From NCBI GenBank assembly GCA_028673005.1, contig CM054113.1, positions 43,032,117 through 43,096,116 of the forward strand: 64,000 nucleotides of DNA, in the 5' to 3' direction. Positions 23,208 to 34,560 of this stretch are shown piece by piece. The stretch comes from Tanypteryx hageni. Its lineage: Eukaryota; Arthropoda; Insecta; Odonata; Petaluridae. A program made the translations under genes and the position numbers. The notes under the pieces were generated by a model, which worked only from the letters and a program-made list of their open reading frames with translations, was not told the origin of the DNA and searched no databases. Position 1 is the stretch's first letter, and every line of letters starts with the position of its first letter.

Positions 23208-23407
23208 AGAACAAGAACTTAAAGAATACTTGTCTCAGGTATCTCCAATAGCCACAACAACACCGAAAATAAAGTCTAATAGAATCTATTTTCAGTGAAT
23301 TACCACTGAAGATGACTGCTTTGTAACCGAAATGTGCATCTGGTTTTACAACCTTGTTGTGGCTATTGGAGGTACCTGAGACAAGTACTTTTTAAATGCT
23401 TGTTCTT
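23208..23407. repeat. Foldback element with long inverted arms and the best-preserved hammerhead-like core
   Basis: Arms of about 53 bp (23208-23260 and 23354-23407) are imperfect reverse complements, for example TGTCTCAGGTATCTCCAATA against ATTGGAGGTACCTGAGACA. In the loop on the plus strand: ACCA (23302-23305), CTGAAGA (23306-23312), stem II segment (23313-23328), GAAA (23329-23332), TGTGCATC ending at 23340, then TGGT (23341-23344), which pairs with ACCA. This order (stem I, CUGANGA, stem II, GAAA, tiny stem III, UC-cleavage site, stem I) is that of a type I hammerhead. Stem II itself pairs poorly in this copy. Confidence 0.7.
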
Positions 23408-24297
23408 GAAGTCTTTTGAAGTGGTTAAAAAAATCTATCTCATCTGATTTCCATACGATAATCTCTACCCTCCCAAAATAGATCAAATCTCTTTTTAAAA
23501 GTAACAAATTGAAAACATTTAAAGATTGTAACGCATTTGCAGCTTGATTGTGCCATGTGTCAAAATCCCTTTTTAGACTATAATTTTTGGCATTTTTGCA
23601 ATTTACTGACATCTCGAAATTCTTATTGGCCAAAATTTCACCTCTTCCAGAAAAGAAAAATTCGTGACAAAAAGTTTTGACCACCTGAGCACTATTAAAA
23701 TTCAAAGCCGCAAGACAAATAGGCGCGAAAATATTATTACGAAGTCAATTAAACGGATTTTTTAAAAGTTACCTCGGTTTTTCGGAAGTTTTTCCTCCGC
23801 AACATTATGTCCATCTTATCTCTTTTTCAAGCATATACATATGTATATATCCACGTATTTTTACTTTCGTTCCCAATAAGTTGTCTTATCAGCGAAAATA
23901 AAACTCACTGCACGCCATTGCGTCCTGGGAAATCCGTCTTGGGAGTTTGCTCAAAGGGCTCTTTAAAAAAAATCGAGGCCATCGAGATAACCTGAAAAAA
24001 CTGCTCGCTCTCTTAGTCGGCTCGGTTTTATAAAGCGACACCTCGAAAGTGCGGCTGATGCCTTGGTTCTAAAGAGTCGAGTCGCAAAGAAGAATGGGTT
24101 CGCGTGAAAGGGCCGATGAAAAAGAATGGTCCGTAACTGGGTGAAGGCCTGGAAGAGTGGGCGTGCATGCAAACTCCCCTTTATTATTGTTTAAGCACAA
24201 ACGGACGGAGAAAGCAAATATTGGAAATTCCGAAATGCTTTCCCTCCAATCGTTCCGCACCGCGGCAGAGCTTGCTTTACAGTAAAAAAATCCTAGA
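23408..24297. other. No gene recognised
   Basis: Frames of 60-120 codons occur on both strands (for example minus strand 23705-23346) but lack known motifs. GC-richer sequence at 24010-24270 is unexplained. Confidence 0.45.
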
Positions 24298-24752
24298 GTT
24301 GTGTATAGGGATTAGAATCCCGGTAAACCGGTTTACCGGTTCATTGGTAAATGGCGCAAAAATCCTTTACTAAATATACCGGTAATTCGGTATTTTCTAC
24401 CGGTAATTCGGTATTTTCTACCGGTAATTCGGTAAAAGAAGAACATATTTAATGTATGTTTTTAATAATTTTATCTGTTAATTATCGTTGTAAAATATAT
24501 TTTTATATATGTCTAAATATCTCAAAAATAATTTATTATGTTCAATAAAGAGATAGAATAGATATTAAAATTGATTAGGCACACTTTAAATACTTTTAAA
24601 AAATATTTAAAAAATCATTACACGTCTTACTTTTATTAATATGAACAAAAATTTATTAACACACCTTATTTATTTAGAACTATATTATTTTTACCCCTAT
24701 GTATTTTAACAGATAGTAATTAAATAGCAGAATAAAAATAATATTCTCTTTT

Positions 24753-25046
24753 TTGAACAAACCTCGAAGAACACTGGTTCACACGAGCCAGTACCTTTAT
24801 GATCCCACGAAATCGAATGATGAAGATTACGGAATTTTTAATAAAACCAGCAAATCCACAATAACGAAGATAATCGTGGAGCTAGTTGAACGCGTGTCTA
24901 ATAAAAAGGAAACAGATAATAGAATTAAGTCAACTGAAGTCATTGATTCCGATTCCGAGAATGTTACAACTTCAGTTCCATCGACATCGGCTGCGTTTTC
25001 GATGAAGGAAAAACTTCAATTGGCGATAAAGAAAAAATTGATGTAG
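24753..25046 (+). pseudogene. hAT transposase fragment (middle region)
   Basis: A plus-strand open frame of about 97 codons inside the hAT element reads through YLYDPTKSNDEDYGIF and a Ser/Asp-rich stretch (VIDSDSENVTTSVPSTSAAF), then a basic end. The first codon is TTG, not ATG, so this is an internal remnant, not a gene with its own start. The acidic linker and position ahead of the dimerisation domain fit the central part of a hAT transposase. The catalytic residues are absent. Confidence 0.6.
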
Positions 25047-25158
25047 CCTATGAAGATCTAACTTAAAAACAAAAAAAAACACGAAAGACCTAACACATGT
25101 CGTGAGAAAGGAAATGACATATTTTCAAGAAGAAAAATTAAGAGGAAAATATTTTTAA

Positions 25159-25329
25159 ATGGCTTTCGATTTCGTAATGACTGTTCGACCAACGAATGTC
25201 GAATCAGAAAGAGCGTTTTCTACGGCAGGGTTGATATGCACAAAAATCAGGTCGCAGTTAGGAGACCAAAGTCTGGATAAATTATGTTTTCTGCGAGCCT
25301 ATTTTAACAACCAAAGAGACAACAAATAA
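25159..25329 (+). pseudogene. hAT transposase C-terminal dimerisation domain remnant
   Basis: A 56-codon frame starting ATG ends in a stop at 25327-25329. It contains the hAT C-terminal signature: VESERAFSTAGLICTKIRSQ, then LGDQSLDKLCFLRAYF. In this family the segment mediates transposase dimerisation and contributes to the active fold (hAT_C). It is separated from the fragment at 24753-25046 by a stop and about 110 bp of degraded sequence, so the gene is broken. The family call is firm because the SERAFSxAG and L..LCFLR motifs are diagnostic. Confidence 0.85.
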
Positions 25330-25696
25330 AAAAGAATCAGCGGGAATACTTTTGCTTTAAATAAAATTTTAGAGCTTATTTCATGTTTATAATCAAAGGT
25401 TTATTTACTATTTTTGTTTAAAGTTTGTTGTATTTTCCTTCAAGTACTTATCTTTAAAGTTAATAATTGAAGGTTTATTTACGATTTTTGCTTAAAGTTT
25501 ATGTTGTGTTTTCCTTCAAGTACTTATCTTGAAATAATTTTTTTTATTTATATTTATCGTTTAATTTTAAAATTTATCATTTTTTGAAAATGTCGAAAGT
25601 TACCGATAAATTACCGGTAAACCGGTATTGATGAAAACATTTATCGAATTACCGGTAATTGAAAAAGTCGGTAAATTTGCAATCCCTTGTTGTGTA

Positions 25697-28440
25697 CTCC
25701 ACGTTGGAGTAAAAAGAACTTGACCGTTGCGTTCTTTGCGATCGGTAAAGGATTCAGTAAAAAATCGTTGGGTTTATGATTAAAAGAATGAAATACAATC
25801 CTATACCACGGGGCCAAGTTTTATTGTGTATTCTCTTCATCGCTAAAGAAGGACCTTCCAAAAAGCTTATCGTAACCGGTGACTCTCCAGTCGGGCAGTA
25901 AGTGTGCGCTGTATTTCCTTTTACCTATCCTACTGCAATTCTTCCTAATAATGACTGAAATTCACCATCGACTCGGAAATTCTTACTTTTAAGACTTTAT
26001 AAGGCAGAGGTCACCGAAGAGAGAATGTGGTTTGGGCATTTTTAGACCGTCATAAAACACCGAGAACGTAAATTTTCCATTGCTTTACCATCACCATGTC
26101 TTTTTTGAGATGCAGGAGTCAAATTTAAAGTGACAATTTGGCTGTCGCCACTTCATAAAATGTCTTTCTTTAAGATGGCAATGACGTCCTTTCTGCATTA
26201 TAAAGGATGATGGAGAACAATCGTTGGATATGTCTCCCTGTAGACCAATCACAAGCCGTAAGGGTATCATTAAGGAAGTACAAGTCCTTTTAGGACCTTA
26301 TGTAAATAGGAATGTAACAATTCGTCAAAATAAACGAAATCGAAATCCGTTAGAAATTTTCAGTGCAGATCTCCCAAGCCAAATCTCGTAAAAATCGGTC
26401 GAGCGATATAATCATCATTGTCATAGGTAATCTGTCCGTAAACAGCTCCGAGATGATTCTTGGTTAAAACTTGTTCTCCACATGTGTACTCCTGTTTCCC
26501 GCAATCGTCTTCGTTTCTTGACGGCTCTCTTTTCTCTTCAATTCATCTAGGTTCTGAAACCGATTCCTTTCTCTTTTTCCTTCCACTTTTCCTTCTGACA
26601 GTCTTTCTCTCTCTCTCTCTCCTCAAGCAATTCCCGATCCAGGTCGCATTCTTCCTTCTATTGTCTGTATGTATCATTCGCTTTTCTTCTAAGTTTCCTC
26701 GTTTTTCATCCCATCTGTCCATTTAATTTTTAGCATTCTACTCCATGCACACATTTCGAAGCTTTCCAAGTATTTTATATCATTTTTCCTGGATATCCAT
26801 GTTTCTGCTCTATACAAGGCGATACTCCACACTTAGCATCTTGTCAGTTTCTTCCTTATGACTTCATTTATTTTACACGGCTTCTTTCTTTGGAAGGCAG
26901 TTTTCGCTATTCCAGTACTTATTTCATCGTCGTATTTTGCATCTCTTGTTATGTTGCTATATTTTATCATTATCTGGAGTTCCTTTTTGTTTCTTACTAG
27001 AATTATTATATACCTATATACTACATATAAGATGGAAAATGTGATAAATACAAATGGTCCAGGAATGGGATAGAATAAATTTCGTTTTAATTCGGTATCA
27101 AATCTTTTGATACGACTGCCAAACATAATTTTGAAAGAAAAATGGAAGTTTTTTCTTTCAAAGAAAGTATATTTCCAAGTTGGTTAATTGCCACGATATG
27201 ACTCCAAGCACATGTTTATTTAATTTGAAATGATGACAGTGGCTATGGAGTTAATTTCATTGCCTAAACCTAGACTTGGTAGGATTCGATTTAAATCGAT
27301 AAACAGTGAATTTGTATAAATTTCAAAATCAACGAAAACGAATTGTCGTCGATAAATGCCTATTTTTTACTACTAAATTTTATATAAAATTATTCGTCAG
27401 GATTTTTAAATCTGCTTTATCACACTCGAACTTAATATATTTTAGCGCCAAATGTCCAAAACAAAAGAGAAAATCGGCATTTGTAATATCAGACAGCCAC
27501 ACTTCATTCGGTATTTCATACCCTTTCTAAGATCCCTTATGTCTTAAGGATCCATACTGAGCTGACACGGGTATGGCACAAAACAATATGACCGGTTTAT
27601 TGCACTCTGTCTTTAATTTCGACAACATCTGATAATCCCTACGCGTCTCTTGTTGCTTACGTCTCCATACCCAATTTACTCAAAAATCTTATGACTTCTG
27701 TCAACAATCTCCAAGATGCGAAAAGAAAGATATTCCCAAACTGAATTAATACTGATCGCCAGATATCCCTATAGCAGGACTCGAAAGTATAACTAAACCC
27801 TTCTCCCTGCTTGACAAATCCACTCGCCCATAGCTCATTTCGTGGTTGGCTAGTTTAAAAATCTGCTACTACGAGTATATTTCTGGTGCCCTGCCCTATA
27901 GTACTTTCAGAAACAGTCATAAAATTTCTATTTTTGGTGGTCATACCCACAATTGATTCTCCGAGTGAGAGAGTCCCATACTTATTTTTTCTTGCAATGC
28001 TGTTGTAACATCGTTCAATGTACCTATTCGGGATTACTTTGTTCATTCATCATCGTTTGTCACTCAACAAGATAAGATTTTTTCTTCACAATATTCATAT
28101 ATGTATTTAATTATGCATTATATTAACATCAAATTAATTTTTAATTGAATGGTCTCGATTTCGTGAATAAGAGGCGCGATTTAATGAGTAAAATTAACTG
28201 TTCCGGGTTGGTGGGCGAAACCAACACCAACATATTCACCAAAGTTTAGAGAGCAACAAAAAATCCGGCATACGAGAATTCTTATTTTTATATATAAAGT
28301 TTTATTAAAATTGAATTTGAGGAATCAATTTTATGCCATTTTTATTGATAAAAATCGATAAAATGTATTAAAATAAACTGATATTCATCCTCGATTTTTA
28401 GGAAAAAATAAACGATATTAGTGGTCTCTTTTTAAGAAAT
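25697..28440. other. No gene recognised
   Basis: AT-rich DNA with pyrimidine-rich stretches (26460-26720) that give Ser/Phe-rich spurious frames. CTCGTAAAAATCGGTCGAGC at 26387 resembles the repeated phrase in the Helentron-like elements. No exon is supported. Confidence 0.45.
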
Positions 28441-29155
28441 ATAAACGCCGAAAACTAACAAGCCTAAGTGTTTCATTTGATGTTTTGCAAAAGAAATCCT
28501 TGGATATCAATTTCTGTGATTCCAAAATCAAAAGCACCTGCAATATAATAGGCAATAAGAGGAATGAAGAATGCTATGCCAAAATTTTTGAAACGGCCAA
28601 AAATAGAAGTGACCTATCAGGAAGGAAGTACAGCAACTTAACGGAAGAAGAAATGGTTCTGAATTACAGAATGTTGTACTATGAAATAATAGATAGCATT
28701 TTAGTGAAGATGAACACTAGATTTAAAGACATTAATAAGTTAAGTTTTATTGCCCTAGCGGATATTTCAAATTTTGAAGAGTACTCAACAATATTCCCGA
28801 ATAATGCGCTTTCTTCTTTGCAAGAAACATACCCAACTCCCATTTAAGAAAATTCCGCGACTGAAAACAACTTGAACTGCTCTACCAAGATGTACAATAT
28901 AGGTATGTTCCCCTTACAAGAGTGATTTCACTTCTTCGTGAAAATGAATTACATAAGGACGTATTCCAAGAGACGTACAGACTTTTTTCTTTAATTCTGA
29001 CTATATCTTCAACAAGTGTATCAGTGGAAAGAAGTTTTTCGTGCTTGAATAGAATTAAGACGTACCTAAGAAATTCAGTGTCACAGCAGAGACTTTCTTC
29101 ATTGGCGAATATTTCTATCCAAAAAGAACTCTTGAGTGAAATTATGAAAAGTTAG
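28440..29155 (+). pseudogene. hAT transposase relic (ZMYM1-like/TTF-type hAT)
   Basis: Two plus-strand frames form one broken gene. The first (about 28485-28847) has a conserved-looking helical segment including FETAKNRSDLSGRKYSNLTE and ends at a stop. The second, from about 28890 to the stop at 29153-29155, contains LILTISSTSVSVERSFSCLN followed by RIKTYLRNSVSQQRLSSLA. SVERSFSCLNRIKTYLRN is the hAT C-terminal dimerisation signature as found in ZMYM1/zinc-finger-MYM-like domesticated and transposon proteins. A frameshift or stop between the two, no N-terminal zinc finger and no clear TIRs show a 5'-truncated dead copy. Confidence 0.85.
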
Positions 29156-29270
29156 CCTTTTCATGAAGACATTGTGGATAAGTTCGCCCTAAAAGACAGT
29201 CGAATCTCTTTAATTTACAAAAAATAAGCGAGCATAATTGCAACAGAAACTCTATATAGGTTTCACATTA

Positions 29271-29920
29271 CACTCAACCCTCGCAATACGAGCAACCGCT
29301 TTACGAGTTTTCGCTTACACGAGATGGGCATTTACATACTTGTTTTTCACTGTTCGAGCTAATTTTTCGCTCTTACGAGGATAAAAAAGATAAAGGAGCA
29401 AAATTTTCGCTCTTACGAAATTTCGCCTATCTCGAGCTGCATTTCTACGTTCCACTTTAGAAATGGAGATCGAGGTTTTGTCTTCAAACGAAAAAACAGA
29501 TGTTCCATCACCTATAAGGCCGAATAAAAACTAAGACCTACCACCACCGCACCATACCCGATTTCAACTTGTTTGGGTGAGTGCTCATTTCTCATTTTAT
29601 TTTATCTATTTAAAACGTAATTTAAGTATTACAAAGTATTGTTTCAATGTAATATATTTTTCCTTCGCTTTCATTTTCTATTTGGTAATTTTGAAGATGA
29701 ACCTTTTTGCCGTATTTTTTATATGCAGAGATGCCGGATTTCCAGTGTTTTTATGTATTATGAGTTTGATTCGCAAGTGTAAAACTTGGATGTATTAAGT
29801 GATTTTCGTATCGTAATGTTTTTCATGTATGGTTATGTGAATTTTCTTGTCTTTATACGAGATTTCGCTTACGAGCGACTTTTTCGGAAGGGATTGAGCT
29901 CGTATAGCGAGGGATGGATG
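29271..29920. mobile_element. pogo/Tigger-type element, non-autonomous
   Basis: It starts CACTCAACCCTCGCAATACG and ends CGTATAGCGAGGGATGGATG, which are inverted repeats with a few mismatches, between TA dinucleotides (29269-29270 and 29921-29922). Subterminal sequence repeats GCTCTTACGA and TACGAG words. A 73-codon frame in the middle is AT-rich and not transposase-like. The element lies 115 bp after the hAT relic. Confidence 0.75.
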
Positions 29921-30004
29921 TATTTGGCCCTGCGATAAATACCTATTTTTTATGAACTTCACCTACTTTTCTGAGCACGAGCCGCCACTGATTGCTATTA
30001 TGGA

Positions 30005-30095
30005 TTGCTTTGGATGCTTTTAATACGAGAGAGAGGAAGAAGGAAGGAGAGGGAAATGATTTTCATAGCTACCAAAGTAAACAACATTCCTATAT
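30005..30095. repeat. Fragment of a dispersed repeat (see 44457-44540)
   Basis: GGATGCTTTTAATACGAGAG, a purine-rich stretch and GGAAATGATTTTCATAGC then ACCAAAGTAAACAACATTC match 44457-44540 closely, and the first part also matches 46200-46240. Confidence 0.7.
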
Positions 30096-31357
30096 TATTA
30101 TATTAAAAGACAACCGAAAACACATTTTTGTAAGAACATGAAATTTATTTACGTTATTTCAGTAAATAAATTATTTTTTTATTTTATGAGTACTGGTAGT
30201 TTAAATTTAACACAATCAATGATTGCACAAAAAAGAACAAACTAATTCTCCGTTATTTCAGTAACTCCTTCCTATTTTGTTGATTGTAAAAGTAATGATA
30301 ATAATATTTTACGACAAATATTACATGCATAAAAGGCAATGAAGAAAAAAATGCCGAATAGAAGACCAGGGTTCGACTGCAGGGTATAATTTCTATTCCC
30401 CATAAGAAAACCTTTTCAAATCTCCCAAGTATTTACGGGAGCAAAATTTTACCAATTATTGGTAACTTTATTTATGATTTAAATAGAATAGCTATAATGT
30501 ATAAGTTATGTTTTATTTCCGGATGAAAACCATTTGTAGAACGGGTATCTCCCTAGTTTAAATAGAACATTTGCAATATTTCACTCTAATTGCAATATAT
30601 TACCCGTTCGTCAAACTATGAAAGTAAAATTTGACACATATTATCGTGCAATTTCAAGTGTCTATACAGTTCACAATTATGAGCGTTCATTACCTTACAA
30701 AATTAAAAATTCTATCACTAAATATTCATAAAGTAAATATACTCAAATAAACCCTAATGATTTAATAAACATAAAGCTGTTTGGCGACATGGAGTTGAGA
30801 TTTCCCAAGAAAAAGAAATGAGCATAAACCTCCACGCTTGCACCCAAACAAAAGTACACCATCATAATTAATTAGCAACTTTTCACATGTTATTTTAGGA
30901 TTTTCCGTGGGAATGAATGGAAACTTTTATCAAAGATTGAGTATACGAAAGTGGGAACATAATTTTTCTACTTTTGCACACTGCATATTCGGTCATTTTC
31001 CCTCAGAGATTGGAAAACTCATTTCCGTGGCGTTATATAACAATGAGAGACTTTGCAACGCGTTAAAGTAACGCACGTGTAGTGCTGTCCGAAGCGGAGG
31101 CGTATACAGCATTCGAAACCGGTTTTATCCTCCAGAGAAGACAAAGTAAGCCCTTTCGAACCCACATTTCAATAAAATTACGCCGCGAGGTTTTATTTCT
31201 CCAAAACAACCAATGAAATAGGAGTACATTGCAAAGAGATTACATGAGGCGATATGGCGTTGTATGGCTTTCTCCTTTCTTAATATACGTTAGATTTAAC
31301 CGCAAGCAAACAATGCGAAAGATGTGTCGGATTAAAAAACACAACTTGATTGATAAT
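30096..31357. other. No gene recognised
   Basis: AT-rich sequence with no supported coding, RNA or repeat feature. Confidence 0.5.
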
Positions 31358-31540
31358 TTACAGTTAAAGAAATTTTTAAAAAATCTTTAAAACAAACTCC
31401 TAAACCGTACGAGTCTCAAAAAGAAATTTAGAGGTAAATAATTAAAATATATCAAGTTAACGAAAAAAATTTTAAATTTCTTCAACAGTAAATTTTAAAT
31501 TTTTCACCGTAGTCTCCTTTCTCTCATATATTGATTGATA
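31358..31540. repeat. Palindromic interspersed repeat
   Basis: The left arm AATTTACAGTTAAAGAAATTT (from 31364) is inverted in the right arm AAATTTCTTCAACAGTAAATT (31476-31496), followed by TTTTTCACCGTAGTCTCC and TTTCTCTCATA. A single-arm relative lies at 60371-60451. This is a foldback/MITE-like element of unknown family. Confidence 0.6.
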
Positions 31541-31818
31541 ATGTTGAAGAAAAATCATGTACTTTTCATGTGAATGTTATTTAGGTAGATAAGAAAACAG
31601 TAAAGTCGAGCCACAGTAACTCGAAACTTCGGGGAAGAAACAAGACCTCGAGTTATGCACATGAACACGGACGGGAAACGTCTTTTTCGAATTATCAAAA
31701 ATTTGAGACACAGAAGTTCAAATTCTGGGACTCGGCTATACTTTCCCGATCTTTCATCACATATGTAATCCTGCAGATAACATGGCAAGCGTGAAAAATT
31801 ATTATTGCTAAATAGTAC

Positions 31819-31882
31819 CTTCTTTTTGAGATAATTCACTTTCCGAGAGTGTGTCAGCTCCAGCGAGTCCATGTTTTCCAAC
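31819..31882 (-). other. Candidate 64-bp internal exon
   Basis: On the minus strand a pyrimidine-rich acceptor (TTTTATCTCTTTCAG) precedes 64 bases that are GC-richer than their surroundings, and a donor AAG|GTACTA follows. Two frames are open through the segment; one gives NMDSLELTHSRKVNYLKKK, amphipathic and charged like a coiled coil. I recognise no protein and see no partner exon, so this may be one exon of a gene with very long introns, or chance. Confidence 0.3.
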
Positions 31883-32679
31883 CTGAAAGAGATAAAAGTA
31901 AGCGTATATTTCCTTTAAATCTTTACGATCTTATAGTAGATGCATATTTATACATGCGTAAATGAATACAAATGAAAACTTTGGCATATTTACGATACGT
32001 GGCATTAAAGTTTTATGAACATTGTCAAATATTCGTCTTCTGCCTTATAAATGAGATAAAATTTATAAAACTGAAAAATATTCTTTCTTGTGAAATAAAG
32101 TTTTGATGACTATGCTTGTACCCGAAATCATAAATAACTAACTCTTCATTTACTCAATTCTCATTCGACATTATACAGAAGAAAATTATATTGGCAAAAT
32201 CATTATTTTCCACTACTTGAAGGAGGAATTGGTGTAGAAGATTTGAACAAAGTAGAATCGCCTATAATAATCTTTAAGAAAAAATCGCAATATGGTATTT
32301 TATACACTATTTAATGAACAAGAATGTCGATAATTAATTGATTTCAAAAGGGTGTATAATCCAATAAACTACCCGATAACAAATATGAAATTGAAGCCAT
32401 AGGGAATATTTCCTCTACAAAAAACACTAATTTAAAACTATTAAAGAAAGAAATAGCAACAGCATTTGTGGTTTAGTTCGACCCTAATGACATAAAAACT
32501 CTTATATGAAACAAGAAAAACTAATAAAACGGGATGATGTAATCCTTCATTTACAAGGAAAACTAAATCAAGATTGCAAAAAATAACAACTCTTTTTTTC
32601 TCAGAAAAAATATGTCGAAAATTATGGCTTGCCCAGTTTTTACGGGCTTGATGTATTGACCATTGACGCTATTTCTTTA

Positions 32680-34560
32680 CGAACCGTCAGACTTCAAAAA
32701 GAAATCATCGAACATTTGCCGATGACGGTCCGAACATGCGTACCGAAATTTAAAAAAAAATAATATTGATTTTGGGAGGTCATCCTTTTCCGTTAACCCC
32801 TCTCTTGACCGGCAGACGGCAACATGGATGGAAGCCGCCGCAAATGGCAGGAGCCTGTGCGTCAGTGGTGACCCTTTGGATAGACATAGCAGAGGAATCG
32901 ATAGCTCGAAGGCCATGCTAAGCAGGTGATGTGCAGATACGCTTCCATGTGAGACAGCGCGGTCTCTTATATGGAAAGCGGTTGTCACCGTTTTTTTATA
33001 CGCATAGAGTTAGGAAAAAGGAATGTAAGGAGGCTAAGGGCGTTTAAGAGTGCGACGAAGATTGTTTAAAGAAAAATATTTGGGGTTAGTTTCTAAGGTA
33101 AAATAATTTTCATTTAAAGGTTAGCACAAAATTTCAAGTGGAGGCAAGATGAAAAATGGCAGTTTTTTTTAACACGCAACGCGATTAAACAGAATTCAAT
33201 GCCTCTTTCCTGTAAATAGATATAGATTTCGCGAAATAATATACTATATGTTATTGAGCATATTATAAATATACAGTCTATAAGACGCTGTGGAACATGA
33301 TCTGCGGAGAGGCATCGGGCTCTGAACTGGAATTAATCACTGGTAGAAAATTAAACAATAATAATAAAAATAAATAGTGGAAGATGGACTTTGATAAGAG
33401 TGCCTTCAATCAGATAATTTAGGTGCTAGCGTCGAGTAAACCCTAAGTTTAAATGAAAGGAGTGAAATCAACTTTCTCGTCCGCGTCCCACTTTTTATTA
33501 ACCGTCCTTGACGAAGTTTATGCCAGGTCGAAAGCATAGTCACGAAGTTAAGAATTGTGAAGCCTAAAATGTACTTAAATGTTTGCTGGAATGAGTCGAG
33601 ATTAAATATTTAAATAAGTGCTTTGAGAAGCATATAAGAAAAAACTACCATGCAAACATTAAAATGTCAGACTGTGATGGTATTACAACGCCAACTTCAA
33701 AAAACTACTTAATTTGTTATTAAATTTACTCATGTACTTTTGCAATTAATGAACCCAGAATGAAAGTCGTCCCGATTCTATAATCGCATAAGCCTAAGCT
33801 CTCTACCTTGGATTATTCCACTCAAGCTATTCACGATTCTAATCTCATAAAAAAATTACTGAAAATTAATAACCGTCCACTACGTCAGGAGCCGACGTTC
33901 TCCAGAAAAATAATTTCTCCATCCTTCGCGACACACATACGTGACAACTGTTGGCATGGCAAAGAAGATATTAAAAAAAACAACCATCTCGGAAGTACAA
34001 AGAGACCAAGAAGAATCGCGCTTCGTAAAGTCGAAACCTTTTCTTGACGACTTAAATCGCAACGATTCGAAGGGAACAAATATATTATACTACCAAAAAC
34101 AAATAGCCGCTCTTCGTTTTTCTAATGCGCTTCAAGAAGCACCAAGGCCAGAAAGTTGAAGAAACGGGGCAAATCGCATTATCAGCGGAGTTCGTTACGC
34201 GATCTTCCGTAGAGTACGTTTATCCCGTTCTATCGTCTTATTTATTTCAGACTCTCTCGGTGGTAAACGACTGCGAAGGAAGGCACCTTTAAGGAGAGGC
34301 GAAAGAAACAAAAGATAGGCGGTGGGCGTTGGAATAGGTTACGCCACGCGGGTAAAGTGCACGTTCCGCTAATGGCGTTATATTTAAAAGAGTTCTCGGC
34401 GGTGAAAGAGCTCTCGGTCGCTTTGAAGTCTTTTCAACGGCAACCTTTGCTTCTCTCTCTCTCTCACGATAAAGGGGGACGCCCCTCGCGGTTATGTTCC
34501 GATGAGTGATTTGTAGATTGTTCCAGGGAATTGAAGTTCCTACCTGAGTCTAGAAGATTT
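32680..34560. other. GC-rich islands of unknown role (32680-32960 and 33880-34500)
   Basis: Both islands stand out from AT-rich surroundings. The first keeps frames open on both strands (103 codons minus strand from 32988; about 68 codons plus strand 32726-32930). The second carries CTCTCTCTCTC at about 34454 and palindromic-looking words such as GAGTTCTCGGCGGTGAAAGA and GAGCTCTCGGTCGC. No protein family is recognisable; regulatory or untranslated sequence is possible. Confidence 0.3.

Larger units (their letters stand above)
24306..25688 (+). mobile_element. hAT transposon, internally deleted, with perfect 8-bp duplication
   Basis: The flanks GTTGTGTA (24298-24305) and GTTGTGTA (25689-25696) are an exact 8-bp target duplication. 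The ends TAGGGATTAGAATCCCGG and the reverse complement of TTTGCAATCCCTT are inverted repeats. Just inside, both ends are crowded with ACCGGTAA/TTACCGGT words, including three near-identical 21-bp units (ACCGGTAATTCGGTATTTTC T) at about 24379-24440. Such subterminal repeats usually bind hAT transposase. The 1.4-kb interior retains only pieces of a transposase gene, described separately. Confidence 0.9.
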
